DNA of 64,000 bases, from NCBI RefSeq assembly GCF_004194535.1, contig NZ_CP025781.1, positions 1,116,001 to 1,180,000 of the forward strand. Direction: 5' to 3'. Position numbers and translations under genes: made by a program. This stretch comes from Iodobacter fluviatilis (GTDB taxonomy: Bacteria; Pseudomonadota; Gammaproteobacteria; Burkholderiales; Chitinibacteraceae). The notes beneath the pieces were generated by a model. It worked only from the letters and a program-made list of their open reading frames with translations, did no database searches and was not told the origin of the DNA. Below, piece after piece: positions 38,391 through 48,375 of this stretch; positions within the stretch are counted from its first letter, which is position 1; every line of letters begins with the position of its first letter.

Positions 38391-38478
38391 AACACTCCCA
38401 CTTAAGCATTGCAATGCACGCGCAAAAAACCATCCCACAACCTCCGTATAATCTCCTTCTTTATTGTGATTTTTAGAT

Positions 38479-39279
38479 ATGATCAGCCGAATGCCTCTCC
38501 AATCTGTTGCTAACGAAGCGGATCTTAGCGATCAAGATTTACTGCGCTATAGCCGCCATATTTTACTCGATGAAATCGGTATTGAAGGCCAGTTGGCGAT
38601 CAGCAATTCCCATATTCTGCTGATTGGAGCGGGAGGCTTAGGCTCACCCGCGGCACTGTACCTAGCCTCCGCAGGCGTTGGCACACTCAGTATGGTAGAT
38701 GACGATCATGTGGAATTATCTAATTTACAACGTCAGATTATCCATAACACAGCCAGCCTTGGGCAGAACAAAGCCTTATCTGCCAGAGTGGCGGCTATCG
38801 CAATCAACCCGCAAATAAAAATCAATGCAATCACCACACGCGCCACGGCAGCCGAGCTAGATCAACTCGTGGCAGCGGCCGATATTGTGCTGGATTGCTG
38901 CGATAATTTTGCCACTCGCCACGCGGTAAACCGCGCCTGTGTCGTACACAAAGTACCACTGGTTTCAGGCGCAGCGGTACGCTTTGACGGTCAGCTCACC
39001 ACTTTTGATTCACGCCTCAGTAATGCTCCCTGCTACCACTGTTTGTTTGGGGAAGAAGGCGACACTAGCGATGGCCCATGCGCCACCTTCGGCGTATTTG
39101 CCCCTCTGGTAGGGATTATTGGCGCGGCTCAAGCCGCAGAGGCGCTCAAACTACTGGTGGGAATAGGCACGCCGCTGATTGGGCGCTTGCAGCTATTAGA
39201 TGCTCGGAATATGGCTTGGCGTGAAATGCGCTACAAACAAGATCCTGCCTGCCCAGTTTGTCATCACCACACACAGTAA
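38479..39279 (+). CDS. moeB: HesA/MoeB/ThiF family E1-like adenylyltransferase
   Basis: 266 residues. The ATP-binding glycine motif LLIGAGGLGSPAALYLA (about 49-65), DDDHVELSNLQRQI, a catalytic-type cysteine in DGPCATFG, and two zinc CxxC pairs (CYHC, CPVC) are all visible. It adenylates the C-terminal glycine of a ubiquitin-like sulfur carrier (MoaD or ThiS) for molybdopterin or thiamine synthesis. MoeB is preferred over ThiF because of the ctpA-moeB order; sequence alone does not settle it. Confidence 0.88.
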   Translation: MISRMPLQSVANEADLSDQDLLRYSRHILLDEIGIEGQLAISNSHILLIGAGGLGSPAALYLASAGVGTLSMVDDDHVELSNLQRQIIHNTASLGQNKALSARVAAIAINPQIKINAITTRATAAELDQLVAAADIVLDCCDNFATRHAVNRACVVHKVPLVSGAAVRFDGQLTTFDSRLSNAPCYHCLFGEEGDTSDGPCATFGVFAPLVGIIGAAQAAEALKLLVGIGTPLIGRLQLLDARNMAWREMRYKQDPACPVCHHHTQ

Positions 39280-39349
39280 ATGATAATAATTATCAATAAA
39301 TAGCTTGCTAATATAGACAAGCGGTCTAAAAGCTGCAATAGTAGAGCCC

Positions 39350-39427
39350 ATGAACGCACTTCAACGCCCCCTTATTTCCCAGCCAACGAGCTGGTGCTAC
39401 CGCCACTATATGTTACTGGCGGCCTAG
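39350..39427 (+). CDS. Predicted trpS leader peptide (25 aa)
   Basis: A short ORF, ATG 39350 to TAG 39425-39427, reads MNALQRPLISQPTSWCYRHY followed by MLLAA. It holds one Trp codon (TGG, 39392-39394). Two mutually exclusive hairpins and a terminator follow directly (39400-39476), ahead of the tryptophanyl-tRNA synthetase gene. This is the layout of a transcription-attenuation leader. The peptide itself probably has no function beyond ribosome positioning. Confidence 0.65.
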   Translation: MNALQRPLISQPTSWCYRHYMLLAA

Positions 39428-39476
39428 ACTCATTTATTTGAACGATGCCGCCGGTCCAGGCGGCATTGTTGTTTTT
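39400..39476 (+). promoter_or_regulatory. Transcription attenuator of trpS
   Basis: Segment 1 CCGCCA (39400-39405) pairs with TGGCGG (39417-39422). GGCGGC (39418-39423) can instead pair with GCCGCC (39447-39452) as antiterminator. ATGCCGCC (39445-39452) pairs with GGCGGCAT (39459-39466), followed by TTGTTGTTTTT, as terminator. A ribosome stalled at the Trp codon would cover segment 1 and favour antitermination. Confidence 0.7.
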
Positions 39477-39524
39477 ACACACCCCATGGGCTCGGCGGCG
39501 TAAATCCACACAAGGATCGAGAGC

Positions 39525-40523
39525 ATGACTTCGCATATTATTCTGACTGGCGACCGCACAACTGGCCCATTGCATCTGGGCCACTTTGTTGGCTCATTAC
39601 AAAACCGCCTCGCATTTCAAGATAAACACACCCAATTTTTAATGCTGGCCGATGCGCAAGCACTCACCGATACCGATCACGATGCAGTACACCGCAATGT
39701 ATTGGAAGTCGCGCTTGACTACCTAGCAGTTGGCCTTGATCCTGCTAAAAACACCATTTTTATTCAATCGCAAGTTCCTGAGCTATCTGAGCTGACTTAC
39801 TACTTTATGAATTTGGTAACGGTGGCGCGCTTAGAACGTAACCCTACGGTGAAAGAAGAAATTCGCCAAAAAAACTTCCAGCGTGATATTCCCGCAGGAT
39901 TTTTAAGCTACCCAGTGAGCCAAGCGGCCGACATTACCGCCTTTAAAGCCACTGCGGTGCCAGTAGGTGCAGATCAAGCGCCGATGATCGAGCAAACCAA
40001 TGAAATTGTGCGCCGCTTTAATACCCTAGTGGGTAAAGATATTCTGCTAGAAACCCGTGCGATTATCCCGCAAACCGGCCGCCTACCAGGCGCAGATGGC
40101 CAAAGCAAAATGAGTAAATCTCAAGGTAATGCGCTGCATTTATCGGCTAGCCCAGATGAAATTAGCCTATACGTTAAAAGCATGTACACCGATGCGAAGC
40201 ACTTAAGAATTAACGATCCAGGCCAAGTTGAAGGCAACGCCGTCTTTACCTTTCTTGATGCTTTTGAACCTGATATTAGTTTCATTGACGATTTGAAAGC
40301 CAAATACCGCAAGGGTGGCTTGGCCGATTCAGTGATCAAGCAGCATTTAGAGGTACGCCTGCAAGAGTTGATCGCGCCGATCCGCACGCGCCGTCTTGAG
40401 CTAGCCAAAGATCCTGCCCATGTTATGCAAATCTTAAAAGCAGGCACGATGCATGCGCGCACCATCGCCGCAGCAACTTTGGGCGAAGTAAAATCTGCAC
40501 TGGAGTTGGACTATTTTAACTAG
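39525..40523 (+). CDS. trpS: Tryptophanyl-tRNA synthetase
   Basis: 332 residues, a class I synthetase of the bacterial type. The HIGH-like motif is PLHLGHFVG (about 15-23) and the KMSKS motif is SKMSKSQGN (near 203). It charges tRNA-Trp with tryptophan. AAGGA precedes the start. An attenuator upstream (39350-39476) suggests that expression rises when charged tRNA-Trp is low. A GC hairpin (40549-40566) without a T tract lies between it and the convergent gntR gene. Confidence 0.96.
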   Translation: MTSHIILTGDRTTGPLHLGHFVGSLQNRLAFQDKHTQFLMLADAQALTDTDHDAVHRNVLEVALDYLAVGLDPAKNTIFIQSQVPELSELTYYFMNLVTVARLERNPTVKEEIRQKNFQRDIPAGFLSYPVSQAADITAFKATAVPVGADQAPMIEQTNEIVRRFNTLVGKDILLETRAIIPQTGRLPGADGQSKMSKSQGNALHLSASPDEISLYVKSMYTDAKHLRINDPGQVEGNAVFTFLDAFEPDISFIDDLKAKYRKGGLADSVIKQHLEVRLQELIAPIRTRRLELAKDPAHVMQILKAGTMHARTIAAATLGEVKSALELDYFN

Positions 40524-40567
40524 CAGATTGTCCTCATAAACACAGAGAGGGGCGGCTATCCGCCCCC

Positions 40568-41569
40568 CTACAAGCTTTGGCCTAGAAAAATTTCATAAGC
40601 TAAATCCACCACCTTGTCAGGGTAATGACGGCCCTCTATCCTGCCAATTAAACGCTCAGCAGCCAGCCGGCCAATCGCTTCACGCGGGGTAATTACGCTG
40701 GCTAGCTGTGGTGCTAGGGCTAGGCCAATATCGAGGGCATTAAATCCTGCCACGCTGATTTGCTCTGGTACACGAAGCCCCAATGCTTGGCAGGCCAACA
40801 TCGCCCCCGCAGCAATATCATCATTGGTGCAAAACACCCCATCCAAATCAGGCGCAACTTGCAGCGCATCACGTAATAATTGCCCGCCTAAGGTAAAGCA
40901 GGAAGGCTGATCGGTGTGAATCAGAATAGGCTCAAAACCCGCCTTAGCCAGTGCCGCTAAATACCCTGCTTCACGCTGGCGAGTTCTATGGTCTAAACGT
41001 GCCGCCAGATAGGCAATCCGCTTGCGCCCTTTAACCAGCATTAAACTCACCATCACTTGCGCCGCGGCGGCATGATTTAAGCCAACCGCCAAATCAATCG
41101 GCCGCTCAGGCAGCTCCATAATTTCTACCACGGGAATAGCGGCGATTTCCAACATTCTTAAGGTGCGATCAGTATGCTGCGTTTCAGACAAAATCAGCCC
41201 ATCGACATTAAACGAAAGTAATTGCTCAATCTGCTGCTCTTCCCGCGCCATGGTATAGCCATAATGACCATAGAGCGCGTGTAATCCAGCTGGCCCAGTT
41301 ACCGACTCAATACCACGTACTACACTGGAAAAAACCTGATTTGACATCGAAGGTAGTAACACACCTATTGCACGGCTTTTGGCATTCGCCAGCATATCGG
41401 GCACACGATTATGGATGTACCCCAGCTCCTCCATTGCCAGTGCAATTTTCTGCGCCGTTGCCACCGCCACTTGCTGCGGCTCACGCAGATAGCGGCTAAC
41501 GGTCATTTTGGAGGCACCTACTTTATCGGCAACATCTTGCAAAGTAGGTCGCCGAGCTTTGTGATTCAT
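40568..41569 (-). CDS. gntR: LacI-family regulator of the GntR (gluconate) type
   Basis: 333 residues from ATG 41569, with AGGA just upstream. An N-terminal LacI helix-turn-helix (RPTLQDVADKVGASKMTVSRYLREPQQVA) precedes a periplasmic-binding-protein-like effector domain (SRAIGVLLPSMSNQVFSSVVRGIESV; GVFCTNDDIAAGAML). It follows E. coli GntR closely in my recall, which represses gluconate uptake and kinase genes. No gluconate genes are in the window, so it acts elsewhere or on an unidentified target. Confidence 0.85.
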   Translation of the reverse strand: MNHKARRPTLQDVADKVGASKMTVSRYLREPQQVAVATAQKIALAMEELGYIHNRVPDMLANAKSRAIGVLLPSMSNQVFSSVVRGIESVTGPAGLHALYGHYGYTMAREEQQIEQLLSFNVDGLILSETQHTDRTLRMLEIAAIPVVEIMELPERPIDLAVGLNHAAAAQVMVSLMLVKGRKRIAYLAARLDHRTRQREAGYLAALAKAGFEPILIHTDQPSCFTLGGQLLRDALQVAPDLDGVFCTNDDIAAGAMLACQALGLRVPEQISVAGFNALDIGLALAPQLASVITPREAIGRLAAERLIGRIEGRHYPDKVVDLAYEIFLGQSL

Positions 41570-41786
41570 AGGATTCCTAAAACAATTTCTGCAAGGGATT
41601 TGTAACAAGGTAAAATCGCTTGGCAGTTTCTTACAAGCTCAATATACGTCCAGTAGCATCAGTATAACCATCTAAAGCATCTCATTTAATTCACACCTAT
41701 ATTGTCTTTACATGTAATTTTAACCTGTACAGCTGATCTATTCTTCGTCTATGTCCGTCTGGCAGTAGATCAATGGGGTATGAAAC

Positions 41787-44588
41787 GTGCGTCTGTTGTT
41801 AACGAATCTGCTCCTAGCCTTAGCTTACATAGTGGCAGGCAAGCTTGGCTTACTGATATCACTTCCTCCTGGCTATGCCACGGCCATCTGGCCCGCAGCA
41901 GGGATAGCGTTTGCTGCTTGCTTACTATTTGATGGGCGCAAAATTTGGCCGAGCATACTCATTGGCTCTTGGTACGTTAATTCAAGCGTAGGGCCGCAAT
42001 GGGATCTGGGAATTTTACCCCTTATTATTGCCGCTGCATCGGTCTTACAAGCCATGATTGGCGCCAGATTACTACGCAAATTTGATCCGCACTTTGAAAT
42101 GGATCAGCCTATACGTATTCTGCAATTTAGTGGCTGTGGGCTCTTGGCTGGCACCATCGCCAGCACTATTGCCAATACCGCCTTATTCTTTAAAGGCTAT
42201 TTAAGTGGAGGCTTACTTACACAAAACTTATCCACTTGGTGGCTAGGGGATGCACTGGGCATATTAATTTTTACACCGCTCTGTATTGCTCTTTACGACA
42301 AACGCCCAGTTTGGAGGGATAGGCGCTGGATGGTGGTGACACCACTTCTCCTCACCTTCTCATCTTTTGTCTTTGTGTATTTATTTCTCAGGAACAGTGA
42401 AATAAAACAGATACAAAGCCAGTTTTCTACCGAAGCAATCACGATTAGCCAAGATTTTGAGAAATTAGATGCAGTAAACACCCAAACCCTGCGCAATTTG
42501 GCCACCCTCGCCCAGCTGGTTAAACCATTATCCTTGCCGCAGTTTTCTACCTTTGTAAAACAAAGCTATCAAGCCTCTACAAGCTTTCGTACTTTATCTT
42601 GGGCCCCCTTATTACGCCATGCTCCCTACGATCACCAATATGAACAGCTGCAACAAACCCTCAATTTAAATAATATAAAAATACACCGTCTAGCCAACTG
42701 GCAGCCCAATCCCACAGGGGTTTTACCCTTAACCCTGATCAGCCCACCCAGCCCTTCAGTATTGGGATTAGATTTGCTCTCCGAGCCACGCCGAGCTCAA
42801 ACAGCAAAGGCCGTTATTACAAGCCATCAAGTAGCCATTAGCCCCAAAATCTTACTTAGTGATGATTTAAAAGGGCCTGGTGGCTTACTCATGATGGCTC
42901 CTGTTTTATCTGCAACGGGGGAAGTAGAAAGCATTGTATCCGGTGTTATTGATATTCGGAGCTGGCTTAAACTGATGCAACAACACAAGCAAGTGCAATG
43001 GGCAATCCTTGATCTTACCGAGGGGAACGCTGAAGTGGTTTACTCTAATTTTAATAGCCCCTTCCCCTCATTTATAGGCTCAAGCCAACTCGACCCTACC
43101 GGCGTTTATTTTCAGCAGCCATTCAAGTTTGCAAATCGGCAATGGCAGCTGATCTTGCATAAACCAACTCATACTTTAGGAGGTAAAACCATCAGTGCTT
43201 CCTTAGTGCTGTTATTTTGTATCCTGACCGCCACTGCCGTCATCGGAAATCTCGCCTTAATTTTAAGTGCAGACCGCCGCCGTGTAACGATTGAAGTTGA
43301 AAACAAAACCCTTGTTTTGCAGCAAGAAATGATCATACGCAAGCAACAAGAGATACTACTTATTGAAGCCAAACAGCAGGCTGAATCCGCCAATCTAGCC
43401 AAGAGCCAGTTTCTAGCCACCATGAGCCACGAAATCCGTACCCCACTTAATGGCGTAATAGGAATGGCACAGCTACTGATGCAAGAAAAAGTAGGCGAGG
43501 CAGAACGCCTAAATTACGCACAAACTATCCTTCGCTCCGGCGATAATCTGCTTTCCTTGCTGAATGAAATTTTAGATTTTTCTAAAGTAGAAGCGGGGAA
43601 AATGGCATTAGAATCGCTGATTTACCAACCTGCGGAGCTAGTACAAGAAGTTGTCAATTTATTCCGAGAAACAGCCCATCAACGAGATCTACAGTTAGTT
43701 TTATCGTTTGATGTACCACGTCATTTTAGCTGCTGGGGTGATCCTTATCGCCTAAGACAAGTCATTAGCAACTTACTAAGCAATGCACTTAAATTTACGA
43801 CGAAAGGAACCATCACCCTACAGCTCGAGCAATTAGAGAACTCTTTCTTAAAGTTTACGGTAGCAGACACCGGAGATGGAATTGATGAATTACAAATCTC
43901 TAAGCTATTTCAAACCTTTAGCCAAGGCGATGGTAGCATCACTCGCCGCTATGGTGGCACAGGCTTAGGCCTTGCCATTTGCCGCAGTCTGATTCAGCTA
44001 ATGGGGGGCGAAATCGGGGTAAAAAGCCAATTAGGCAAGGGATCACAATTCTGGTTTCAGATTCCTATTGATGAAGTAACAGATTCAGAAAAGCACCATC
44101 CCATCCATTACCAAGCATTACCTCCACTACAAAAGACACCACAGATACATCGTATTTTAGTGGTTGAAGATAACCCAATTAATCAAGTCGTGGTGTTAGC
44201 CATGCTGGATCGTTTAGGCTATCAAACGGGGCTGGCTCAACACGGGCAAGAAGCTCTCGATGCCATAAAAAGTGCTAGCCAATATGATTTAATTTTAATG
44301 GATTGCCAAATGCCCATCATGGATGGTTATGAGGCTAGCTTACTAATCCGTAGCTGGGAGCAACAATTCAAACGCAAACGCATCCCCATTATCGCGCTCA
44401 CTGCAGATGCCTACCAAGAAGATAAAAACCGCTGCCAAGCAGTAGGCATGGACGATTTCTTAAGTAAACCCCTCTGCATTCATGACTTAGCAGAAACCCT
44501 CAAGCGCTGGCTACCACAACGGCTGGCTCGCTCTATTTTAGGGTACTCAGTACTGACTCGGCCTACTAGGCTGAAGACAAGCAAATAA
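41787..44588 (+). CDS. MASE1-CHASE hybrid sensor histidine kinase with receiver domain
   Basis: 933 residues from GTG 41787, with GGGG upstream. The order is MASE1 membrane sensor (about 1-210, multiple helices; PPGYATAIWPAAGIAFA), CHASE-type extracytoplasmic domain (about 235-430), a transmembrane helix near 470-490, HisKA with the phospho-histidine H548 in MSHEIRTPLNG, HATPase (NLLSNALKF; DTGDGI; GGTGLGLAI) and a C-terminal receiver with D839 in LMDCQMPIMDG. It has no Hpt domain and no response regulator gene beside it, so it must pass phosphate to a protein encoded elsewhere. The ligand is unknown. Confidence 0.93.
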   Translation: MRLLLTNLLLALAYIVAGKLGLLISLPPGYATAIWPAAGIAFAACLLFDGRKIWPSILIGSWYVNSSVGPQWDLGILPLIIAAASVLQAMIGARLLRKFDPHFEMDQPIRILQFSGCGLLAGTIASTIANTALFFKGYLSGGLLTQNLSTWWLGDALGILIFTPLCIALYDKRPVWRDRRWMVVTPLLLTFSSFVFVYLFLRNSEIKQIQSQFSTEAITISQDFEKLDAVNTQTLRNLATLAQLVKPLSLPQFSTFVKQSYQASTSFRTLSWAPLLRHAPYDHQYEQLQQTLNLNNIKIHRLANWQPNPTGVLPLTLISPPSPSVLGLDLLSEPRRAQTAKAVITSHQVAISPKILLSDDLKGPGGLLMMAPVLSATGEVESIVSGVIDIRSWLKLMQQHKQVQWAILDLTEGNAEVVYSNFNSPFPSFIGSSQLDPTGVYFQQPFKFANRQWQLILHKPTHTLGGKTISASLVLLFCILTATAVIGNLALILSADRRRVTIEVENKTLVLQQEMIIRKQQEILLIEAKQQAESANLAKSQFLATMSHEIRTPLNGVIGMAQLLMQEKVGEAERLNYAQTILRSGDNLLSLLNEILDFSKVEAGKMALESLIYQPAELVQEVVNLFRETAHQRDLQLVLSFDVPRHFSCWGDPYRLRQVISNLLSNALKFTTKGTITLQLEQLENSFLKFTVADTGDGIDELQISKLFQTFSQGDGSITRRYGGTGLGLAICRSLIQLMGGEIGVKSQLGKGSQFWFQIPIDEVTDSEKHHPIHYQALPPLQKTPQIHRILVVEDNPINQVVVLAMLDRLGYQTGLAQHGQEALDAIKSASQYDLILMDCQMPIMDGYEASLLIRSWEQQFKRKRIPIIALTADAYQEDKNRCQAVGMDDFLSKPLCIHDLAETLKRWLPQRLARSILGYSVLTRPTRLKTSK

Positions 44589-44668
44589 TCACGGCATGAT
44601 GCAAAAATGGCTTAGGAACGCCACCCCATCCTATCCACGGTATCGCAACGTAATATTTATCTATCTAA

Positions 44669-44728
44669 TAACATGGCTGAAAAACCATGTTACTTAGCAG
44701 GCGCTGGCTCTAAAGCGCTGCGCCTGCT
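44669..44728 (+). promoter_or_regulatory. Structured 5' leader of dbpA (two hairpins)
   Basis: TAACATGG/CCATGTTA (44669-44692) and AGCAGGCGC/GCGCCTGCT (44696-44728) lie in the 177-bp gap before dbpA. They could form part of a cold-responsive or autoregulatory leader; the first could also help terminate the kinase gene. No T tract follows either. Confidence 0.4.
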
Positions 44729-44765
44729 AGACTACCGCCCCTTTTGGTCTGCGAGATAAGTCATT

Positions 44766-46151
44766 GTGAATACAACATCTTTTGCCAATCTACCTCTCTC
44801 GCCGGCCATGCTGCAAAACTTGGACAGCTTGGGTTACGTTGAGATGACCGAGATCCAAGCGCGCAGCCTGCCGCTGATTCTAGAGCGCCGCGATTTAATC
44901 GCCCAAGCCAAAACCGGTAGCGGCAAGACGGCAGCGTTTGGGATTGGCATGTTGCATAAGCTTAACCCTAGCTACTTTGCCATTCAGGGCTTGGTGATTT
45001 GCCCCACCCGCGAGCTGGCCGATCAAGTTTCTAAAGAGCTGCGCCGTTTAGCGCGCTTTACCGACAATATTAAAATTCTGACGCTATGTGGTGGCTCGCC
45101 AATGGGGCCGCAAATTGCCTCACTAGTACACGGTGCGCACATTATTGTCGGTACACCGGGCCGTATCCGAGACCATTTAGGCCGCGCCTCGATTGATTTA
45201 TCCACGGTACAAACGCTAGTACTGGACGAAGCCGACCGCATGGTCGACATGGGCTTTTACGATGAAATTGCCGGTATTGTTAGTGCCTGCCCAACGCGCC
45301 GCCAAACCCTGCTGTTTTCTGCCACCTATCCCGACAACATTCGTAAAGACAGCGCTAAATTTCTAAAGCTGCCTGCCGAAGTGAAAGTAGAGGCACAACA
45401 TGCTGATAGTCAAATCGAACAACGCTTCTACCTCGTTGAACACGAGGAACGTAACGCCGCCGTGGCGCAGTTACTCAATCACTACAAACCGGTCTCGACA
45501 CTGGCCTTCTGCAATACCAAGATCCACTGCCGAGAGCTTGCTGCCGAGCTCCGAGATCAAGGTTTTAGTGCCCTGGCGCTTTACGGCGAGCTAGAGCAAC
45601 GCGAACGCGACGAGATTCTGGTGCAGTTTTCTAATCAAAGCTGCTCAGTACTGGTTGCTACCGACGTGGCCGCGCGGGGTTTAGATATCCAAAGCCTAGG
45701 CGCGGTGATTAACGTTGACGTATCTAAAGACACCGAAGTACATATCCACCGCATTGGTCGTACCGGCCGTGGCCACGATAAAGGCCTAGCCCTCAGTCTT
45801 TGCGCCCCGAACGAGAAAAAATGGGTGACCCTGATCGAAGAATACCAAGGCGGCCCAGTGCGTTGGTTTGATTTGAGCACCCTAGAAGCCGAAGCCAGCG
45901 GCCCGCTACGCGCCCCTATGGTGACGCTATGCATTATGGGTGGCAAAAAAGACAAACTTCGCCCAGGTGATTTACTTGGCGCTCTGACTGGCGATGCGGG
46001 CCTGACTAAAGAGCAGGTCGGAAAAATTAATGTGTATGAGTTTATGACCTATGTGGCGATTGATCGCCGCGTAGCGGATAAAGCATTTAATAGCCTGAGC
46101 CAAGGAAATATCAAAGGCCGCAGCTTTAAAATGCGTTTTATCGGCGCTTAA
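44766..46151 (+). CDS. dbpA: ATP-dependent RNA helicase DbpA
   Basis: 461 residues from GTG 44766. DEAD-box motifs are present: Q motif (MTEIQARSLP), motif I (AKTGSGKTAA), motif II as DEAD (VLDEADRMVD), SAT and HRIGRTGRG. The C-terminal DbpA RNA-binding domain (about 385-460, LCIMGGKKDKLRPGDLLGALTGDAGL) binds hairpin 92 of 23S rRNA and directs the helicase to 50S assembly. It lies in tandem with rhlE. A GGGGCACGG/CCGTGCCCC hairpin (46159-46180) follows. Confidence 0.96.
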   Translation: MNTTSFANLPLSPAMLQNLDSLGYVEMTEIQARSLPLILERRDLIAQAKTGSGKTAAFGIGMLHKLNPSYFAIQGLVICPTRELADQVSKELRRLARFTDNIKILTLCGGSPMGPQIASLVHGAHIIVGTPGRIRDHLGRASIDLSTVQTLVLDEADRMVDMGFYDEIAGIVSACPTRRQTLLFSATYPDNIRKDSAKFLKLPAEVKVEAQHADSQIEQRFYLVEHEERNAAVAQLLNHYKPVSTLAFCNTKIHCRELAAELRDQGFSALALYGELEQRERDEILVQFSNQSCSVLVATDVAARGLDIQSLGAVINVDVSKDTEVHIHRIGRTGRGHDKGLALSLCAPNEKKWVTLIEEYQGGPVRWFDLSTLEAEASGPLRAPMVTLCIMGGKKDKLRPGDLLGALTGDAGLTKEQVGKINVYEFMTYVAIDRRVADKAFNSLSQGNIKGRSFKMRFIGA

Positions 46152-46158
46152 TAGGTAA

Positions 46159-46180
46159 GGGGCACGGCATACCGTGCCCC
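46159..46180 (+). terminator. Hairpin after dbpA
   Basis: A 9-bp perfect GC stem GGGGCACGG/CCGTGCCCC with a CATA loop, 8 bp past the dbpA stop. The tail TACAAATAAA is not T-rich, so termination may be partial and allow some read-through to rhlE. The rest of 46181-46474 is a long leader with a CTCAGCAA/TTGCTGAG hairpin. Confidence 0.5.
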
Positions 46181-46474
46181 TACAAATAAACAATAAGCGC
46201 TGTGTAATCTGCACTAATTCATGATTGCTTCACACGCCAATGCAAGTACACAGGTATAATCAGGCCGTGGGCGCGTTACCCAGTCTCCGCGCTACACCAC
46301 CCAGATACGCCATCAAGCTTAAATCCTTTACCTCGCAATGTTTTTTACATGCAAGGCTCAGCAAAAAGTTGCTGAGTGAGCTATCTTGATGCCATATTTG
46401 TAAGATCACCTACCCCATCTGCCTTTGACTGGCGCCACTCTTGGCGACAGGCCGATACCTCCTCTGGAGTTTGA

Positions 46475-48199
46475 ATGAGTTTTTCCGCCCTAGGGCTTGC
46501 GGACAATATCGTCCGTGCCGTTACTGAACTTGGCTACACCACACCAACCCCTATTCAGCAACAGGCGATTCCTGCCGTGCTATCCGGTGGTGATTTACTT
46601 GCTGGCGCACAAACCGGTACGGGTAAAACAGCCGGCTTCACGCTGCCGCTGCTGCATTTACTCAGCACAAAACCTGCCACTGGCAAAAAAATTCGTGCAC
46701 TGATTCTTACCCCTACGCGTGAATTGGCCGCTCAAGTTGAAGAAAGCGTGCGCGACTATGGCAAATACCTGCCGCTTAAATCCATGATGATGTTTGGTGG
46801 CGTGAGTATTAATCCACAAATTAAACAGCTGAAAGGTCAGGTCGATATTCTGGTGGCCACACCAGGCCGTCTGCTCGATCATATGTCGCAAAAGACCGTT
46901 GATTTAAGTGCTGTTGAGATTTTGATTCTGGATGAAGCAGACCGCATGCTCGACATGGGGTTTATCCGTGATATCAAAAAAGTGCTTGCTCTATTGCCAG
47001 CCAAACGCCAAAACTTGCTGTTCTCGGCTACTTTTTCTGACGAAATCAAAACACTGGCTGATGGCCTCTTAGATAACCCAGCGCTGATCGAAGTGGCTCG
47101 CCGCAACGCGACCGCCGAAATGATTACGCAAAAGGTCTATTTTGTTGATCGTGAGCGTAAACGTGAGCTACTCACCCAGCTGATTAAAGAAAAAAATTGG
47201 TTCCAAGTTTTGGTGTTTACCCGCACCAAACACGGTGCTAATCGCTTAGCCGAACAGCTAAGCAAAGATGGCATTAACTCGCTGGCGATTCACGGCAATA
47301 AGAGCCAAGCCGCCCGTACCCGTGCGCTGGCCGAATTTAAATCTGGCACGCTGCAAGTGCTGTGCGCTACCGATATCGCCGCTCGCGGTATTGATATCGA
47401 AGAATTGCCGCATGTGGTGAACTTTGAGCTACCTAACGTCGCCGAAGATTATGTACACCGTATTGGCCGCACTGGCCGTGCTGGCTCCGAAGGTGAAGCG
47501 ATTTCCTTGGTTTGTGTCGATGAGCACAAGCTATTAAACGATATCGAACGACTGATCAAACGCGATATCACCCGCGAAAGCGTAGAAGGTTTTGCGGTTG
47601 ACCCAAGCATCAAAGCCGAGCCGATTTTAAATGGTCGCAATGGTGCAGCGCGCAATAGCAATCGTGATCCACGTAACCCAAATAGTGGCCGTCCTCCACG
47701 TGGGCACAATCGCACAAACACTGCCCCAGCTGCGGCAGCGGGTGATGCACCGCGTCCACCACGTAGCAATCCACGTGCTGGCGAAGATAGCCGCCGCCCA
47801 GCAGCGCGCCCAACTAGCCGTTTCAATCCTGACGCACGCCCTAGCCCAGAAGGCCGTTTCAATAATAATCCACGCGGTGAAACGCCTTCTTCCGCAGCAC
47901 CACGCCCTGCTGGTGAAGGTCGCTTCAATAACAATCCACGTGGCGAAGCACGCAGCCCATCGGCAACGCGCCCAGCAGCAGATGGCCGTAGCAATCCACG
48001 CACTGGCAGTGATCAGCCACAAGGCCGTGCACCGCAAGAGCGCAATTATGCCGATCGTGGCGCGCGCAGCGATACCCGCAGCGCAGCACCGCGTACCCCA
48101 ACTAAGCCGCGTGGCGATCAACAGCCATTAAGCAATGAAAACACCCCAGTAGCCGCCTTATTTGCCCCGATCAAACGATCGGGCGGTCGCCACCACTAA
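46475..48199 (+). CDS. rhlE: DEAD-box RNA helicase RhlE
   Basis: 574 residues. The helicase core spans about 1-375 with [22 protein letters not shown] ([12 protein letters not shown]), SAT and [11 protein letters not shown] long, low-complexity Arg/Asn/Pro/Gly-rich tail (about 385-574) contains repeated [10 protein letters not shown] units, typical of RhlE-type proteins and thought to bind RNA loosely. RhlE acts in ribosome maturation and RNA decay, especially in the cold. A 323-bp non-coding leader precedes it. A strong terminator follows at 48237-48262. Confidence 0.94.
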   Translation: MSFSALGLADNIVRAVTELGYTTPTPIQQQAIPAVLSGGDLLAGAQTGTGKTAGFTLPLLHLLSTKPATGKKIRALILTPTRELAAQVEESVRDYGKYLPLKSMMMFGGVSINPQIKQLKGQVDILVATPGRLLDHMSQKTVDLSAVEILILDEADRMLDMGFIRDIKKVLALLPAKRQNLLFSATFSDEIKTLADGLLDNPALIEVARRNATAEMITQKVYFVDRERKRELLTQLIKEKNWFQVLVFTRTKHGANRLAEQLSKDGINSLAIHGNKSQAARTRALAEFKSGTLQVLCATDIAARGIDIEELPHVVNFELPNVAEDYVHRIGRTGRAGSEGEAISLVCVDEHKLLNDIERLIKRDITRESVEGFAVDPSIKAEPILNGRNGAARNSNRDPRNPNSGRPPRGHNRTNTAPAAAAGDAPRPPRSNPRAGEDSRRPAARPTSRFNPDARPSPEGRFNNNPRGETPSSAAPRPAGEGRFNNNPRGEARSPSATRPAADGRSNPRTGSDQPQGRAPQERNYADRGARSDTRSAAPRTPTKPRGDQQPLSNENTPVAALFAPIKRSGGRHH

Positions 48200-48236
48200 G
48201 CAGCGGCACGGCATGCCGTGCTGCAGCAGTAGCCCC

Positions 48237-48262
48237 AAACGGCGCTCTAAGCGCCGTTTTTT
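48237..48262 (+). terminator. Terminator of rhlE
   Basis: The stem AACGGCGC/GCGCCGTT with a short loop is followed by TTTTTT, 40 bp after the rhlE stop. Confidence 0.9.
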
Positions 48263-48375
48263 ATATGTGCTCAGCAGGCTTATAAATAGTAATTACTCAC
48301 AAACCAGCACGCTCCCTTCCTGCCTTATCCATTAATTAAACCCCGATAAATCGCCGCTCCCCTCATAAACCCTAG

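Noticed and set aside
47449-48131. Long antisense and alternative-frame ORFs (up to 184 aa) over the 3' end of rhlE
   Set aside because: They are shadows of the Arg/Pro/Gly-rich repetitive tail of rhlE; the lack of stops comes from composition, and they show no domains or ribosome-binding sites.
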